Origin: a virus
DNA length: 44,855 nt
Virus record (IMG/VR): IMGVR_UViG_3300005253_000652
Location: 1 to 44,855 of that record
Strand: one strand, 5' to 3'
Shown here one piece after another: positions 7,510 to 15,081 of this stretch. The first letter of the stretch is position 1; every line of letters begins with the position of its first letter. The position numbers were made by a program, and so were the translations under genes. The notes beneath the pieces were generated by a model. That model was not told the origin of the DNA and made no database searches. It saw only the letters and a list, made by a program, of their open reading frames with translations.

Positions 7510-8889
7510 ATGGCACGAAGAGCACGCACGGAACTGTTCGTCGGCAAGCACAGCGGCGGCATGTTCTCAATCGAAAACATGGGCATCTCAACCGGCAATC
7601 GGGTGTTTGTCGATTCGGTCTCGGGCACAGACTCGGCCGGACGAGGCAACAACCCCAGCAACCCCGTGGCCACTCTCGATTACGCTGTCGGTCTCACGAC
7701 CGCGAATCAAGGCGACATCATCTACGTGATGGAGAATCACGCGGAAACGATCACAACCGCGGCCCCGGTTGCGATCGACGTGGACGGGGTGACCATCAAG
7801 TGTCTCGGCGAAGGCAGCGATCGTCCGACGTTCACACTCGGCACCAACGCGGCCGCGACGATCACGGTATCGGCGGCCAACGTGAGCATCGACAACATGC
7901 TCGTGTCCAACACCGTCGACAACTGCACGTCGATGATGACGGTATCGGGCGACGACTTCTCGTTCACGAACGGTGAGACGCGCGACACGGGAGCGGTCGA
8001 GGCCGCGCTGGTCTGGACGATCACCGGCGACCGTTGGCACATCAACAACTACACCCACATCGGCGAGGGCTCTGGCGACCAGGCGGTTGCGTGCTTCCAG
8101 CCGACAGGCACAGACCGCGGCATCCTCGAAAACTTCAACGTGGACTCCGCTGGATCGACGGCGGTGTTCAGTTCTTTGAGCACGGCCAATACGCTGATGC
8201 GTATTCACGATGGGTACTTCATTCAGCGCGAGGCTGCGGTCGGCGTAGCGATGTCGCTGCTCTCGGCGGACACGGGGTTCGTTGGTCCGAACATTCACAT
8301 TCGGCTGGTGGACGATAACACCGATCCGTTCGCCGCAATCGACTCCGCTTCCAACGTCAACTTCCTCGGCCCGATCACGGTCGCGGCGGGCGACGACGAG
8401 GCGGGTCTCGACATCTCGCACGGCCTTGCGGTGGCGGCCGATCAGAACTTGGTGCAAACCCCGTGGGGCGCGGCAAGGGAAGTCACCGAATCGTTCCAGC
8501 CGGCGGCGTCGCTGGTTCCGATCTTCACCCCATCGGTGGGCAAGTGCCTGATCGTGGGCCTCTGGTTGCAGATCGATACGACGATGGGTGCGGCTGCGGA
8601 CTTCATTGTGCAGTCCTCAACGACTGCGGCTGGAGCCATGAACATCTGCGCTATCACACAGGTGGACGGCGAAGCGGACGAGACAATCCTTGGCCTGACC
8701 GGGAACGCAGCGGACGTGCTGTCGCTCGGGACGGCTCGGTGCGCCTCTCCGATTGTGGTCGATGGTGCTGATTCAGGGGTCACGATCGGGGTGCTGGGTT
8801 CGGAAGCGAACGTCGCTACCGGCCACGGCATCTGGCACTGTCTCTACATCCCGCTGGAACGCGGGGCTCTCATCACGGCAGCCGCGTAA
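7510..8889 (+). CDS. Parallel beta-helix virion protein
   Basis: A 459-aa protein with an N-terminal FVDSVSGTDSAGRGNNP-type segment and repeating turns of short hydrophobic strands (VDGVTIKCLG, AANVSIDNMLV, NTLMRIHDGYF) typical of right-handed parallel beta-helices. A distinct C-terminal domain of about 130 residues starts near LVQTPWG. This family layout occurs in many environmental phages beside capsid genes. Likely roles are a capsid fibre, decoration protein or glycan-binding factor; enzymatic activity cannot be judged. Ribosome sites AGGAAGG and AAGGAA precede ATG 7510. Confidence 0.7.
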   Translation: MARRARTELFVGKHSGGMFSIENMGISTGNRVFVDSVSGTDSAGRGNNPSNPVATLDYAVGLTTANQGDIIYVMENHAETITTAAPVAIDVDGVTIKCLGEGSDRPTFTLGTNAAATITVSAANVSIDNMLVSNTVDNCTSMMTVSGDDFSFTNGETRDTGAVEAALVWTITGDRWHINNYTHIGEGSGDQAVACFQPTGTDRGILENFNVDSAGSTAVFSSLSTANTLMRIHDGYFIQREAAVGVAMSLLSADTGFVGPNIHIRLVDDNTDPFAAIDSASNVNFLGPITVAAGDDEAGLDISHGLAVAADQNLVQTPWGAAREVTESFQPAASLVPIFTPSVGKCLIVGLWLQIDTTMGAAADFIVQSSTTAAGAMNICAITQVDGEADETILGLTGNAADVLSLGTARCASPIVVDGADSGVTIGVLGSEANVATGHGIWHCLYIPLERGALITAAA

Positions 8890-8901
8890 GGGGGGTGATC
8901 T

Positions 8902-9348
8902 GTGGGTACGAAGTCAAAACAGATTCGCGACACCACCACGCTCCAAGCCGCGACCACGACGGCCGCGGGTGCGATCGACACGACGGGCTCGGCGGTCGGC
9001 ATGGGCATACCGCTGAACGGCTTTGTGTTCGTGCTGGACGTGACTGCGGCGGCAACCGACGTGGGCGATCTGCTCGACGTGTCGGTTGAAACCCGCATCG
9101 ACGACGGGGTGGGGGCAACGTGGCACCAGGTGGTCCACTTCACTCAGGTGCTCGGCGACGGCGGCGCGAAGCAGTTCGTGGAGAAGATCACGTCGGCGAG
9201 GATCGAGGCCGGGTACGAGTCGGGCACGGCGCTGGGCGCTGGCTTGGTTCGGAACCTCATCGGGGACGAATGGCGCGTGGCGTGGGTGCAGGTGGACGCG
9301 GACAGCGACGCCACCTTCACGTTCAGCGTCACGGCCTGTCCAATGTAG
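8902..9348 (+). CDS. Hypothetical head/decoration-region protein
   Basis: A 148-aa protein starting at GTG 8902 after a strong GGGGGTGATC ribosome site. It is alternating beta-strand and Ala/Thr-rich (NGFVFVLDVTAAATDVGDLLDVSVETRI), without cysteine clusters or membrane segments. It resembles small beta-sandwich virion proteins. Position between the beta-helix protein and a decoration-like protein suggests a role on the head surface. Confidence 0.55.
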   Translation: MGTKSKQIRDTTTLQAATTTAAGAIDTTGSAVGMGIPLNGFVFVLDVTAAATDVGDLLDVSVETRIDDGVGATWHQVVHFTQVLGDGGAKQFVEKITSARIEAGYESGTALGAGLVRNLIGDEWRVAWVQVDADSDATFTFSVTACPM

Positions 9349-9354
9349 TTCAAC

Positions 9355-9382
9355 CCCGGCGCGGCGGGAAAACCGCGCCGGG
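9355..9382 (+). terminator. Strong stem-loop with short T-rich tail
   Basis: CCCGGCGCGG at 9355-9364 pairs perfectly with CCGCGCCGGG at 9373-9382 around an 8-nt A-rich loop, followed by TCTTACT. The 10-bp all-GC stem is the best terminator-like structure of the head module and may cap transcripts of the preceding genes while allowing partial read-through to connector genes. Confidence 0.6.
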
Positions 9383-9406
9383 TCTTACTGAATGGGGAAC
9401 TGACCG

Positions 9407-9814
9407 ATGGCAGACATCACCATCACGGTCGCGAACGTCCTTCGGGTGGACGGCACGACCGGGACCGGCACGGCGGGCGCGACCATCACGGCCGGGCAGC
9501 CGCTGTATGCGGACAGCACGGACAGCGGCAAGTTGAAGCTGGCCGACGCCGACGCGGCCGCGAGCGCTGACAGCGTGGGTGTCGCGTTGCACGGATCGCT
9601 GACGGGCCAGCCGGTCAAGTACCAGGCGTCCGGCCAGATCACGATCGGCGGCACGGTGGTGGTCGGGGAGGTGTACTGCGTTTCGACTACGGCGGGCGGG
9701 GTAGCACCTGATGCCGATGTCATCGCGGGCGACTACCGCACGATTCTCGGCGTCGGCACGAGCGCAACGGTCATCACGCTAAAACTCTTTACCTCTGGCG
9801 CGCAGATCCCATAA
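9407..9814 (+). CDS. Capsid decoration-like protein
   Basis: A 135-aa, Ala/Gly/Thr-rich beta protein whose layout (MADITITVANV start, AGQPLYADS, ADSVGVALHGSLTGQPV, then GEVYCVST and ILGVGTSATVITLKL) matches small phage head-decoration proteins of the lambda D/DUF2190 kind. It would bind and stabilise the capsid exterior. Its TAA overlaps the next ATG (TAATG), coupling it to the connector gene. Confidence 0.6.
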   Translation: MADITITVANVLRVDGTTGTGTAGATITAGQPLYADSTDSGKLKLADADAAASADSVGVALHGSLTGQPVKYQASGQITIGGTVVVGEVYCVSTTAGGVAPDADVIAGDYRTILGVGTSATVITLKLFTSGAQIP

Positions 9815-10392
9815 TGATTACTCTCGTCACAGCCGCAACCGACGAGCCGGTGTCGCTGGCGGATGCGAAGAAGCATCTGAACTACGACGACACTGCGGAC
9901 GACGTGTATATCCGTGGTCTGATTGCTGCGGCGCGCGCGCACGCCGAGATGTTCACGCGGCTCAAGTTCATCAATGCGACGTATGACTGGTCGATGCCTG
10001 CGTGGCCAACCTTCCCCATGCGGCTGACCGAGTGGCCGCTAGCGCCGCTGTCGTCCGTCACGTCGATCAAGTACGTGGATGGCGACGGCACGACCCAGAC
10101 GTGGGCAGCGAGCAACTACGTCGTGCAGACCGGACTGAAGCCGGGCGTGATCGAACTGGCGTTCAACGTGACGCTGCCGACCACGCGCAGCCAGCCGAAC
10201 GCGGTGACGGTGCGGTACGTGGCTGGCTACGGCGACATTGACGACGTACCGGCCGACGCGCGGCTCGCGATGCTGATGCTGCTGGGCCATTGGTACGAGA
10301 ACCGCGAGGCGGTTGTTATCGGCACGATCACGGCAGAGGTGCCGAAGGCTGTTGACGCGCTGCTGTGGGGCATTCGGGTAGGGGAAGTGTAG
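9814..10392 (+). CDS. Head-tail connector, gp6-like
   Basis: A 192-aa connector of the phiE125 gp8/HK97 gp6 kind. The N-terminus EPVSLADAKKHLNYDDTADD, followed by the helix YIRGLIAAARAHAE, is the family hallmark; the C-terminus has MLMLLGHWYENREAV. It should form a ring beneath the portal. It starts in a TAATG overlap and ends in a TAGTG overlap, so the connector genes are translated as a coupled block. Confidence 0.85.
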   Translation: MITLVTAATDEPVSLADAKKHLNYDDTADDVYIRGLIAAARAHAEMFTRLKFINATYDWSMPAWPTFPMRLTEWPLAPLSSVTSIKYVDGDGTTQTWAASNYVVQTGLKPGVIELAFNVTLPTTRSQPNAVTVRYVAGYGDIDDVPADARLAMLMLLGHWYENREAVVIGTITAEVPKAVDALLWGIRVGEV

Positions 10393-10733
10393 TGGCGATC
10401 CGGGCCGGGACACTGCGGCACGTGGTCAAGGTCGAGAGCGTGACGGTCGCGCGCGACGACTACGCCGACCCGCTGGAGACCTGGGCCTTGTGGCCTGCGG
10501 GGTCGAGCGGATTCCGCCGCGCGTCGATCACGCCGACCGGCGGCAGCGAGACTGAGATCGGCGGCGCGCGTGTGTTCGTCGGTACGTTCGAGGTTCGGAT
10601 GCGGTATCGGTCTGGGTTCACCGCCGGTATGCGGCTCACGTTCAACTCGCGGGTCATGCACATCACGCAGGTCGTGCACGTGGACGAGATCAATCACGAG
10701 ATCATCCTGCTGTGCGAGGAGGTGGCGTCGTGA
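10392..10733 (+). CDS. Head closure protein, SPP1 gp16/HK97 gp7-like
   Basis: A 113-aa protein from GTG 10392. It starts MAIRAGTLRHVVKVES, matching the opening of head-closure proteins, and has the beta-barrel pattern ending in MRLTFNSRVMHITQVVHVDE. It seals the connector and forms the interface for the tail. An upstream in-frame start at 10365 would overlap the previous gene and lacks support. Confidence 0.8.
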   Translation: MAIRAGTLRHVVKVESVTVARDDYADPLETWALWPAGSSGFRRASITPTGGSETEIGGARVFVGTFEVRMRYRSGFTAGMRLTFNSRVMHITQVVHVDEINHEIILLCEEVAS

Positions 10734-11314
10734 GCACGCTGACTACCAGCACCGCTGGCGGACTTGCCGGCCCAATGGAACTCGTCGGGATAAAGGACGT
10801 GATCGCTGCGCTGGAGGAGATGTCGATCGCCAGTCGCCGCCGCGTGATGCGCCCGGCGATCCGCGAGGGCGCGTCGATCGTCAGCAAGGCGGCGAAGAAG
10901 AACGCAAAGTCTCGCACCAATGTTCTGACATCGCGGGCGAAGAAGGCGCAGGGGCCGGGTCCGCTATCGCTGGGTGCTGGCGAATCAACCGGCGCGCTGT
11001 CGCGCTCCATCGGTATCAAGACCGGCATCGGTAAACACGGCGTGTTTGCGGTGATCGGTGCCAGGGTACGGCAGGGCGATACGCTCGTGCGCGTTGGCGC
11101 TCGTTCAGTTCGCACCCGCCGCCCGTCGCGCTACTCGCACTTGGTCGAGAAGGGCACAAGCCACTCGCGTGCGTTCCCGTTCCTTGGACCGGCGTTCGAG
11201 CAGAACCGGGGGCGTATCAAGGCTGCAATTCTGCGGCGAGCGCGCAAGGAGTTTGTGAAGGAAGCGAACAAGATTGCGGCCAAGGCTGCCAAGCGTGCGG
11301 GGCGTGCGGCATGA
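10730..11314 (+). CDS. HK97 gp10-like neck/tail-completion protein
   Basis: A 194-aa basic protein starting at GTG 10730 in a GTGA overlap, with GAGGAGGTGG upstream. The segment AAIREGASIVSKAAKKNAKSR and the SHLVEKGTSHSRAFPFLGPAFEQNR block are typical of HK97 gp10 family proteins. It is expected at the head-tail joining step. The C-terminus is Lys/Ala-rich. Confidence 0.82.
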   Translation: MSTLTTSTAGGLAGPMELVGIKDVIAALEEMSIASRRRVMRPAIREGASIVSKAAKKNAKSRTNVLTSRAKKAQGPGPLSLGAGESTGALSRSIGIKTGIGKHGVFAVIGARVRQGDTLVRVGARSVRTRRPSRYSHLVEKGTSHSRAFPFLGPAFEQNRGRIKAAILRRARKEFVKEANKIAAKAAKRAGRAA

Positions 11315-11745
11315 GCCTCACCCGCGCACTCATCTACGAACTGGAGCAGGACTCGGGCGTGTCCGGCAAGGTCAGCGACCGCATCTTCATCGGCCGCCCG
11401 TCGCGCGAGAGCCCGACGTACCCGATGCTGATCGTGGACCTGACCGACACGCAGCACGTCACTACGAACGACGGTAAGGCCGGGCTGGCCATGTACACCT
11501 ACGACATCGAGGTAGAGGCGCGGACGTACGAGGAACTGAACGACACGGCCAAGACCGTGCGGATTCTGCTCGACGGCAACACGGGCGACGCGACGTTCGG
11601 CGAGACGGCGAAAACGGTGGACGTGAAAAGTATCACGTTGCAGGGGCAAAGCGATAGCAAGGACGGGCCGGACGACGGAAGCGATCGTCCGGTGTTCGTG
11701 CGGACCATGACGTTCGACATCTGGTGGGCGGAGTCAACGTCGTAA
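11311..11745 (+). CDS. Tail terminator, DUF3168-like
   Basis: A 144-aa protein in an ATGA overlap with the gp10-like gene. YPMLIVDLTDTQHV followed by a beta-strand with AMYTYDIEVEARTYEELNDTAKTVRILLDG resembles DUF3168/lambda gpU-type proteins, which cap the tail tube and dock to the head. Gene order (gp10-like, this gene, tube) agrees. Confidence 0.75.
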   Translation: MSLTRALIYELEQDSGVSGKVSDRIFIGRPSRESPTYPMLIVDLTDTQHVTTNDGKAGLAMYTYDIEVEARTYEELNDTAKTVRILLDGNTGDATFGETAKTVDVKSITLQGQSDSKDGPDDGSDRPVFVRTMTFDIWWAESTS

Positions 11746-11757
11746 AGGGGATTCGGG

Positions 11758-12165
11758 ATGGCCATTACAATCGGAACCGGGCTGGTGATATCAGGGTCGG
11801 TCAGTTCGGCGGACGTGAACGTGATCGACTTGTCGTGGTCAGGCTGGGGACGGCCCGCGATCGACATCACCACCAACGACAGCACGAACGCGCGTGAGTT
11901 CGTAGCGGGCGCGCTGTACGACCCCGGCGAGCTGGCCGTGACCGTGAAGTTCGACGAGAGCGTTGCGAGTGGTGCGGCGTTGCCGCCGATGCTCTCGAAC
12001 GCTACCGAGACATGGACCATCACGCCGCGGTCGGGCGGCAAGGCGTTTATCTGCGACGGCTTCGTGACGGACCTGAGTATGGGGTTCCCGCACGAAGACG
12101 CGAACACGGCAACGTGGACCATCAAACTGACCAGCGAAGTAACCGGCACGTGGGACGACGCATAA
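11758..12165 (+). CDS. Major tail tube protein
   Basis: A 135-aa protein with a tail-tube beta-sandwich pattern: MAITIGTGLVISGSV, DPGELAVTVKFDES, ETWTITPRSGGKAFICDGF and NTATWTIKLTSEVTGTW. It polymerises into the tail tube. Position between the tail terminator and the chaperone pair supports the call. Ribosome site AAAGGGG precedes it. Confidence 0.85.
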   Translation: MAITIGTGLVISGSVSSADVNVIDLSWSGWGRPAIDITTNDSTNAREFVAGALYDPGELAVTVKFDESVASGAALPPMLSNATETWTITPRSGGKAFICDGFVTDLSMGFPHEDANTATWTIKLTSEVTGTWDDA

Positions 12166-12180
12166 ATAAGGAGGGCCGCA

Positions 12181-12606
12181 ATGCCCGCCAGCTTAGGGAC
12201 TGGATACGACAAGCGCGCCTTCGTGACGGCGGCGCAGGACGGCGAGATACAGGCCGTCGCAGACATGCCGAGCGGCGTGCCGTCCGTGTGGGTACGGTCC
12301 ATGCTGCTCGGCCTGCGGGCGCGGATCATGCAGGCCGCGTCGGCCAAGGGCGAGGGCGAACTGTTGTCGGCGGCGGACCTCGCGCCGTTCCAGATCGACG
12401 TTGTGCTGGCGTGCTCGTGCGAGCATGACGGCACACGCATCTTCAACGATACCGACGAGGATCGCCAGGCCGTTGAGGGGATGCTGCCCGAGGTGATTGA
12501 CGCGATCTCAATGGCGGCGCTGGCTGTGTCCGGTATCTCTGGCGATGGCGCCGGGGACATATCGGAAAACTCCGACGCCCCGAGTGCCGTTTCAGCTACC
12601 GCCTAG
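12181..12606 (+). CDS. Tail assembly chaperone, gpG-like
   Basis: A 141-aa protein directly after the tube gene (ribosome site AAGGAGGG), in the place of lambda gpG. It is helical with an acidic segment FNDTDEDRQAVEGMLPEVIDAIS before a Ser/Asp-rich tail. It should coat the tape measure during tail assembly. The zero-frame product stops at 12604-12606; a fraction of ribosomes is predicted to slip -1 at 12564-12570 and make the longer GT product. Confidence 0.8.
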   Translation: MPASLGTGYDKRAFVTAAQDGEIQAVADMPSGVPSVWVRSMLLGLRARIMQAASAKGEGELLSAADLAPFQIDVVLACSCEHDGTRIFNDTDEDRQAVEGMLPEVIDAISMAALAVSGISGDGAGDISENSDAPSAVSATA

Positions 12607-12911
12607 CGTCGCACTTGGGGTACAAGACCGTCGCCGAGATGGAGCGGCGGATGACGAGCCGGGAGTACGCGGGGTGGATGGAGTTCTACAAGCTGGAGCC
12701 GTGGGGCAGCGAGGCGGAGTGGCTGCACACCGCGCAGGTGCTCGCGATGATGGCAAACGTCAACCGCGACGCGAAGCGACGGCCGCAGCCGTACAAGGCC
12801 GCGGACTTCATGCCGAAGTTCGACAGGCCAGCGAGAGTGCCAACCGCGGAGGAACTGGACAAGAAGGTCGGCGCGATCTTCAGAGCGATGAAAGCGGGGC
12901 CTGGTAGCTGA
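12181..12911 (+). CDS. Tail assembly chaperone GT (predicted -1 frameshift product)
   Basis: Predicted fusion of 130 residues of the G frame with 113 residues read in the -1 frame from 12570, about 243 aa in total. The -1 frame gives FSYRLASHLGYKTVAEMERRM, SREYAGWMEFYKLEPWG and LAMMANVNRD, a typical lambda T-type domain. It has no good independent start: TTG 12615 would cut off its N-terminus. A GGAAAAC slip site and downstream stem are present. The T domain is expected to bind the tube protein while G binds the tape measure. Confidence 0.78.
12564..12620 (+). promoter_or_regulatory. Programmed -1 ribosomal frameshift signal
   Basis: Heptamer G GAA AAC at 12564-12570 is in the correct phase (TCG GAA AAC in frame), so a -1 slip reads GGA AAA. 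After a 7-nt spacer, CCCCGAGTG (12578-12586) pairs with CACTTGGGG (12612-12620) in a 9-bp stem with one G-U pair. The 25-nt loop contains an inner GCTA/TAGC pairing. The last -1-frame stop is at 12498-12500 and the zero-frame stop at 12604-12606, which brackets the site. Confidence 0.72.
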
Positions 12912-13807
12912 TGGCGACAACTATGAACCCAGAGAAGGCTCGGCAGCAGAAGCGTGACTGGCGCGAGAAGAACCGCGAGACAGTGACGGAGTGTAATCGC
13001 AAGTACCGCGAGGCGAACCGCGCAATACTGCGAGCTCGCGCTCGCAAGTACCGCGAGGAGAATCTGGACAAGGTACGCGCCGCCAACAGGAAGTGGTTTG
13101 AGGAGAATCCGGACAAGGCGAAACAGTGTTATCGCAACTACTATAGAGCGAACCAAGAGGCTGCGACAGAGTACCAGCGTAACCGTCGTGCGGCGAATCC
13201 GCAACTCGCACATGCGCGTGATCGCAACTACTATGAGAAGAACGCGGCAGTGATTAGCAAGCGCGCGCGTAAGTGGCGCGACGAGCACCCAGAGGAGAGC
13301 CGCGCGAAGGACGCCAGGGGGAGGCATGCCCGCCGCGCACGCGAACGCGGAGTGGAGAGCGAACGGCTAAACCCCTTGGCTGTGTTCGTGTCGGACGACT
13401 ATATCTGCCAACGATGCGGGCTAAACGTGCACCAATACAAGGGGCCGGGCTGGTATCGCGACCGCGCCACCATCGACCACATCATCGCGCTCGCGAACAC
13501 CAATAGGGGTGGTGACAACACGAGCAACAACCGGCAAACTATGTGCAGCATGTGCAATAGCGAGAAAGGGCACGGCGACGATGATCCAACCCGGAGGCCA
13601 TCCGCCGCCCGAGCCGTCCGCGACAAGGCCGCCCGCGATCGTGGCGAACTGTCGCGGGACATTCAGATGAGCGACGAGGCGCAGGCGAAACGGATCCCGT
13701 GGCCGGTGTCGGATCTGATGCTCGAAGCGTTGGGCGCGATCTCACTGGCGGCGCTGGCGGCGACTGGACTTACGTCCAGCGACAACAACAAGAAGGGAGC
13801 GGCGTAG
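12911..13807 (+). CDS. HNH endonuclease with tandem 15-aa repeats
   Basis: A 298-aa protein between the chaperone and tape-measure genes, where lambdoid phages normally have nothing. Residues 15-134 are eight 15-aa charged helical repeats of the form R(K/N)(Y/W)xxxNxxx. The HNH domain follows, with CQRCG, the ATIDHIIAL histidine motif and MCSMCNSEKG. The C-terminus (GAISLAALAATG) resembles the gpG tail at both protein and DNA level. It starts in a TGATG overlap. It may be a homing-type nuclease that invaded the tail operon, or a packaging-related nuclease; the former fits its position better. Confidence 0.8.
   Translation: MATTMNPEKARQQKRDWREKNRETVTECNRKYREANRAILRARARKYREENLDKVRAANRKWFEENPDKAKQCYRNYYRANQEAATEYQRNRRAANPQLAHARDRNYYEKNAAVISKRARKWRDEHPEESRAKDARGRHARRARERGVESERLNPLAVFVSDDYICQRCGLNVHQYKGPGWYRDRATIDHIIALANTNRGGDNTSNNRQTMCSMCNSEKGHGDDDPTRRPSAARAVRDKAARDRGELSRDIQMSDEAQAKRIPWPVSDLMLEALGAISLAALAATGLTSSDNNKKGAA
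12953..13312 (+). repeat. Eight 45-nt repeats encoding 15-aa helical units
   Basis: Eight in-frame units of 45 nt encode diverged copies of a charged 15-residue segment, each starting R(K/N/D)(W/Y/R) with a conserved Asn or equivalent near position 7. The DNA units are diverged, so this is an old protein repeat, not a recent tandem duplication. Confidence 0.6.
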
Positions 13808-13809
13808 AT

Positions 13810-15081
13810 ATTGCCACCACAGTCGCCAAAATGGCAGTCATTCTCTCGGCCTCGACGGGCAAGTTCGAGAAGGGGATGGGCAAGGCGCAGAAGACGACGC
13901 GGACATTCGCGATGAAGTTCCGCTCGTTCGCCAAGGGCGTGGCGATCGGGTTCGCGGTGATCGCTGCGGCGGCTACCGCTATGGCAACTGTCGTGGCCGT
14001 CAAGCTGATCGCAATGACGAAGGCGGGGTTTGCGTCCGCCGACATTCTCGCCAAGACCGCATCCAAGCTGGGGATCTCGACCCAGGCGCTGGCCGCGTTC
14101 CGGCTGGCGGCCGCGAAGGCTGGGGTGAACGTGACCACCTTCGACATGGCGTTGCAGCGTATGACGCGCCGCATATCGGAGGCGGCGGTCGGGACGGGCG
14201 AGGCGCAGGGCGCGCTCAAAGAGATGGGCATCAACGCCAAGAAGCTCGGTGCACTCGGTCTCGACAAGCAGTTCGAGGCGATCGTCGAAGCGTGGGCGGG
14301 CATCTCGCAGAAGGACAAGGTGAGGCTGGCGTTCAAGCTATTCGACTCTGAGGGCGTTGCGCTGAAGAACCTGCTGGACGCGGGCAGCGAGGCGCTTGAG
14401 GATGCGCGGGAAAGAACCAAGCGGTTCGGAACGGCCCTAAGCGCGATCGACACCAAGAAGATCGAGATTGCGAACGACGCCATCTTGGATATTCGGGAGG
14501 CGATGACGGGCTTCGGCCAGCAGCTCGCGCTTCGGGTTGCTCCGTTCGTGTTCGCAATCGCTAAGTGGCTCGGTGACGCCGCGGATATCTCGGCCGTTGT
14601 GGAGGGGATCTGGAAAGGGCTCATGCACGCCGCAGCCTTCATCGCCGAGGTGTGGCAGGCCATCGCGGTGTCGATCAAGGCGACAGAGGTAAGCGCTCGC
14701 GGGCTGTTCGCGATCGCTGGGCTTTTGGGCACGACCAAGTTTGCACGCGCAACGCTTGGTGGCGTGACGAACGCAGAGGCGCTGGACCGCTTCAGGGCGG
14801 TGGGAAGGGCTGGCGAAGAACTGGACGCGATAGCCAATCGCGACTTCGCGGCGGAATTGGCCGCATCGCTTGCGCGGATGCTAACCGACTTCACGGCCCG
14901 CGTGGCTGCCAAGCCAGACTCGGACATTCCTTCATTCAACCTGACGAAGATCGCGGCGGACATCAAGAGTGACGTGGGCGTCATTCGGGAGTCGGTGCAG
15001 CGGCAGGCGACGAACACAGCCGCGCTGCTCCGCAACGTCGCGATTGGCAGCACGCGCAGCATGATCGGAGCGGTGCCCTGA
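13810..15081 (+). CDS. Tail tape measure protein
   Basis: Sets tail length and is ejected with the DNA. The N-terminus ATTVAKMAVILSASTGKFEKGMGKA matches tape-measure openings, followed by a hydrophobic stretch (about 40-65) and long helices rich in Ala and Lys. A second hydrophobic region lies near residue 250. The best start is ATT 13810, 10 nt after GGGAG and 2 nt after the previous stop; ATG 13831 would remove conserved residues. At about 423 aa, and using the common 1.5 angstrom per residue rule, the tail would be near 60 nm. It overlaps the next gene as TGATG. Confidence 0.85.
   Translation: MATTVAKMAVILSASTGKFEKGMGKAQKTTRTFAMKFRSFAKGVAIGFAVIAAAATAMATVVAVKLIAMTKAGFASADILAKTASKLGISTQALAAFRLAAAKAGVNVTTFDMALQRMTRRISEAAVGTGEAQGALKEMGINAKKLGALGLDKQFEAIVEAWAGISQKDKVRLAFKLFDSEGVALKNLLDAGSEALEDARERTKRFGTALSAIDTKKIEIANDAILDIREAMTGFGQQLALRVAPFVFAIAKWLGDAADISAVVEGIWKGLMHAAAFIAEVWQAIAVSIKATEVSARGLFAIAGLLGTTKFARATLGGVTNAEALDRFRAVGRAGEELDAIANRDFAAELAASLARMLTDFTARVAAKPDSDIPSFNLTKIAADIKSDVGVIRESVQRQATNTAALLRNVAIGSTRSMIGAVP

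Noticed and set aside
12497-12907. 136-aa ORF in the third forward frame across the chaperone region.
   Set aside because: It is Arg/Gly-rich and overlaps the whole T domain, which has clear family sequence in the -1 frame.
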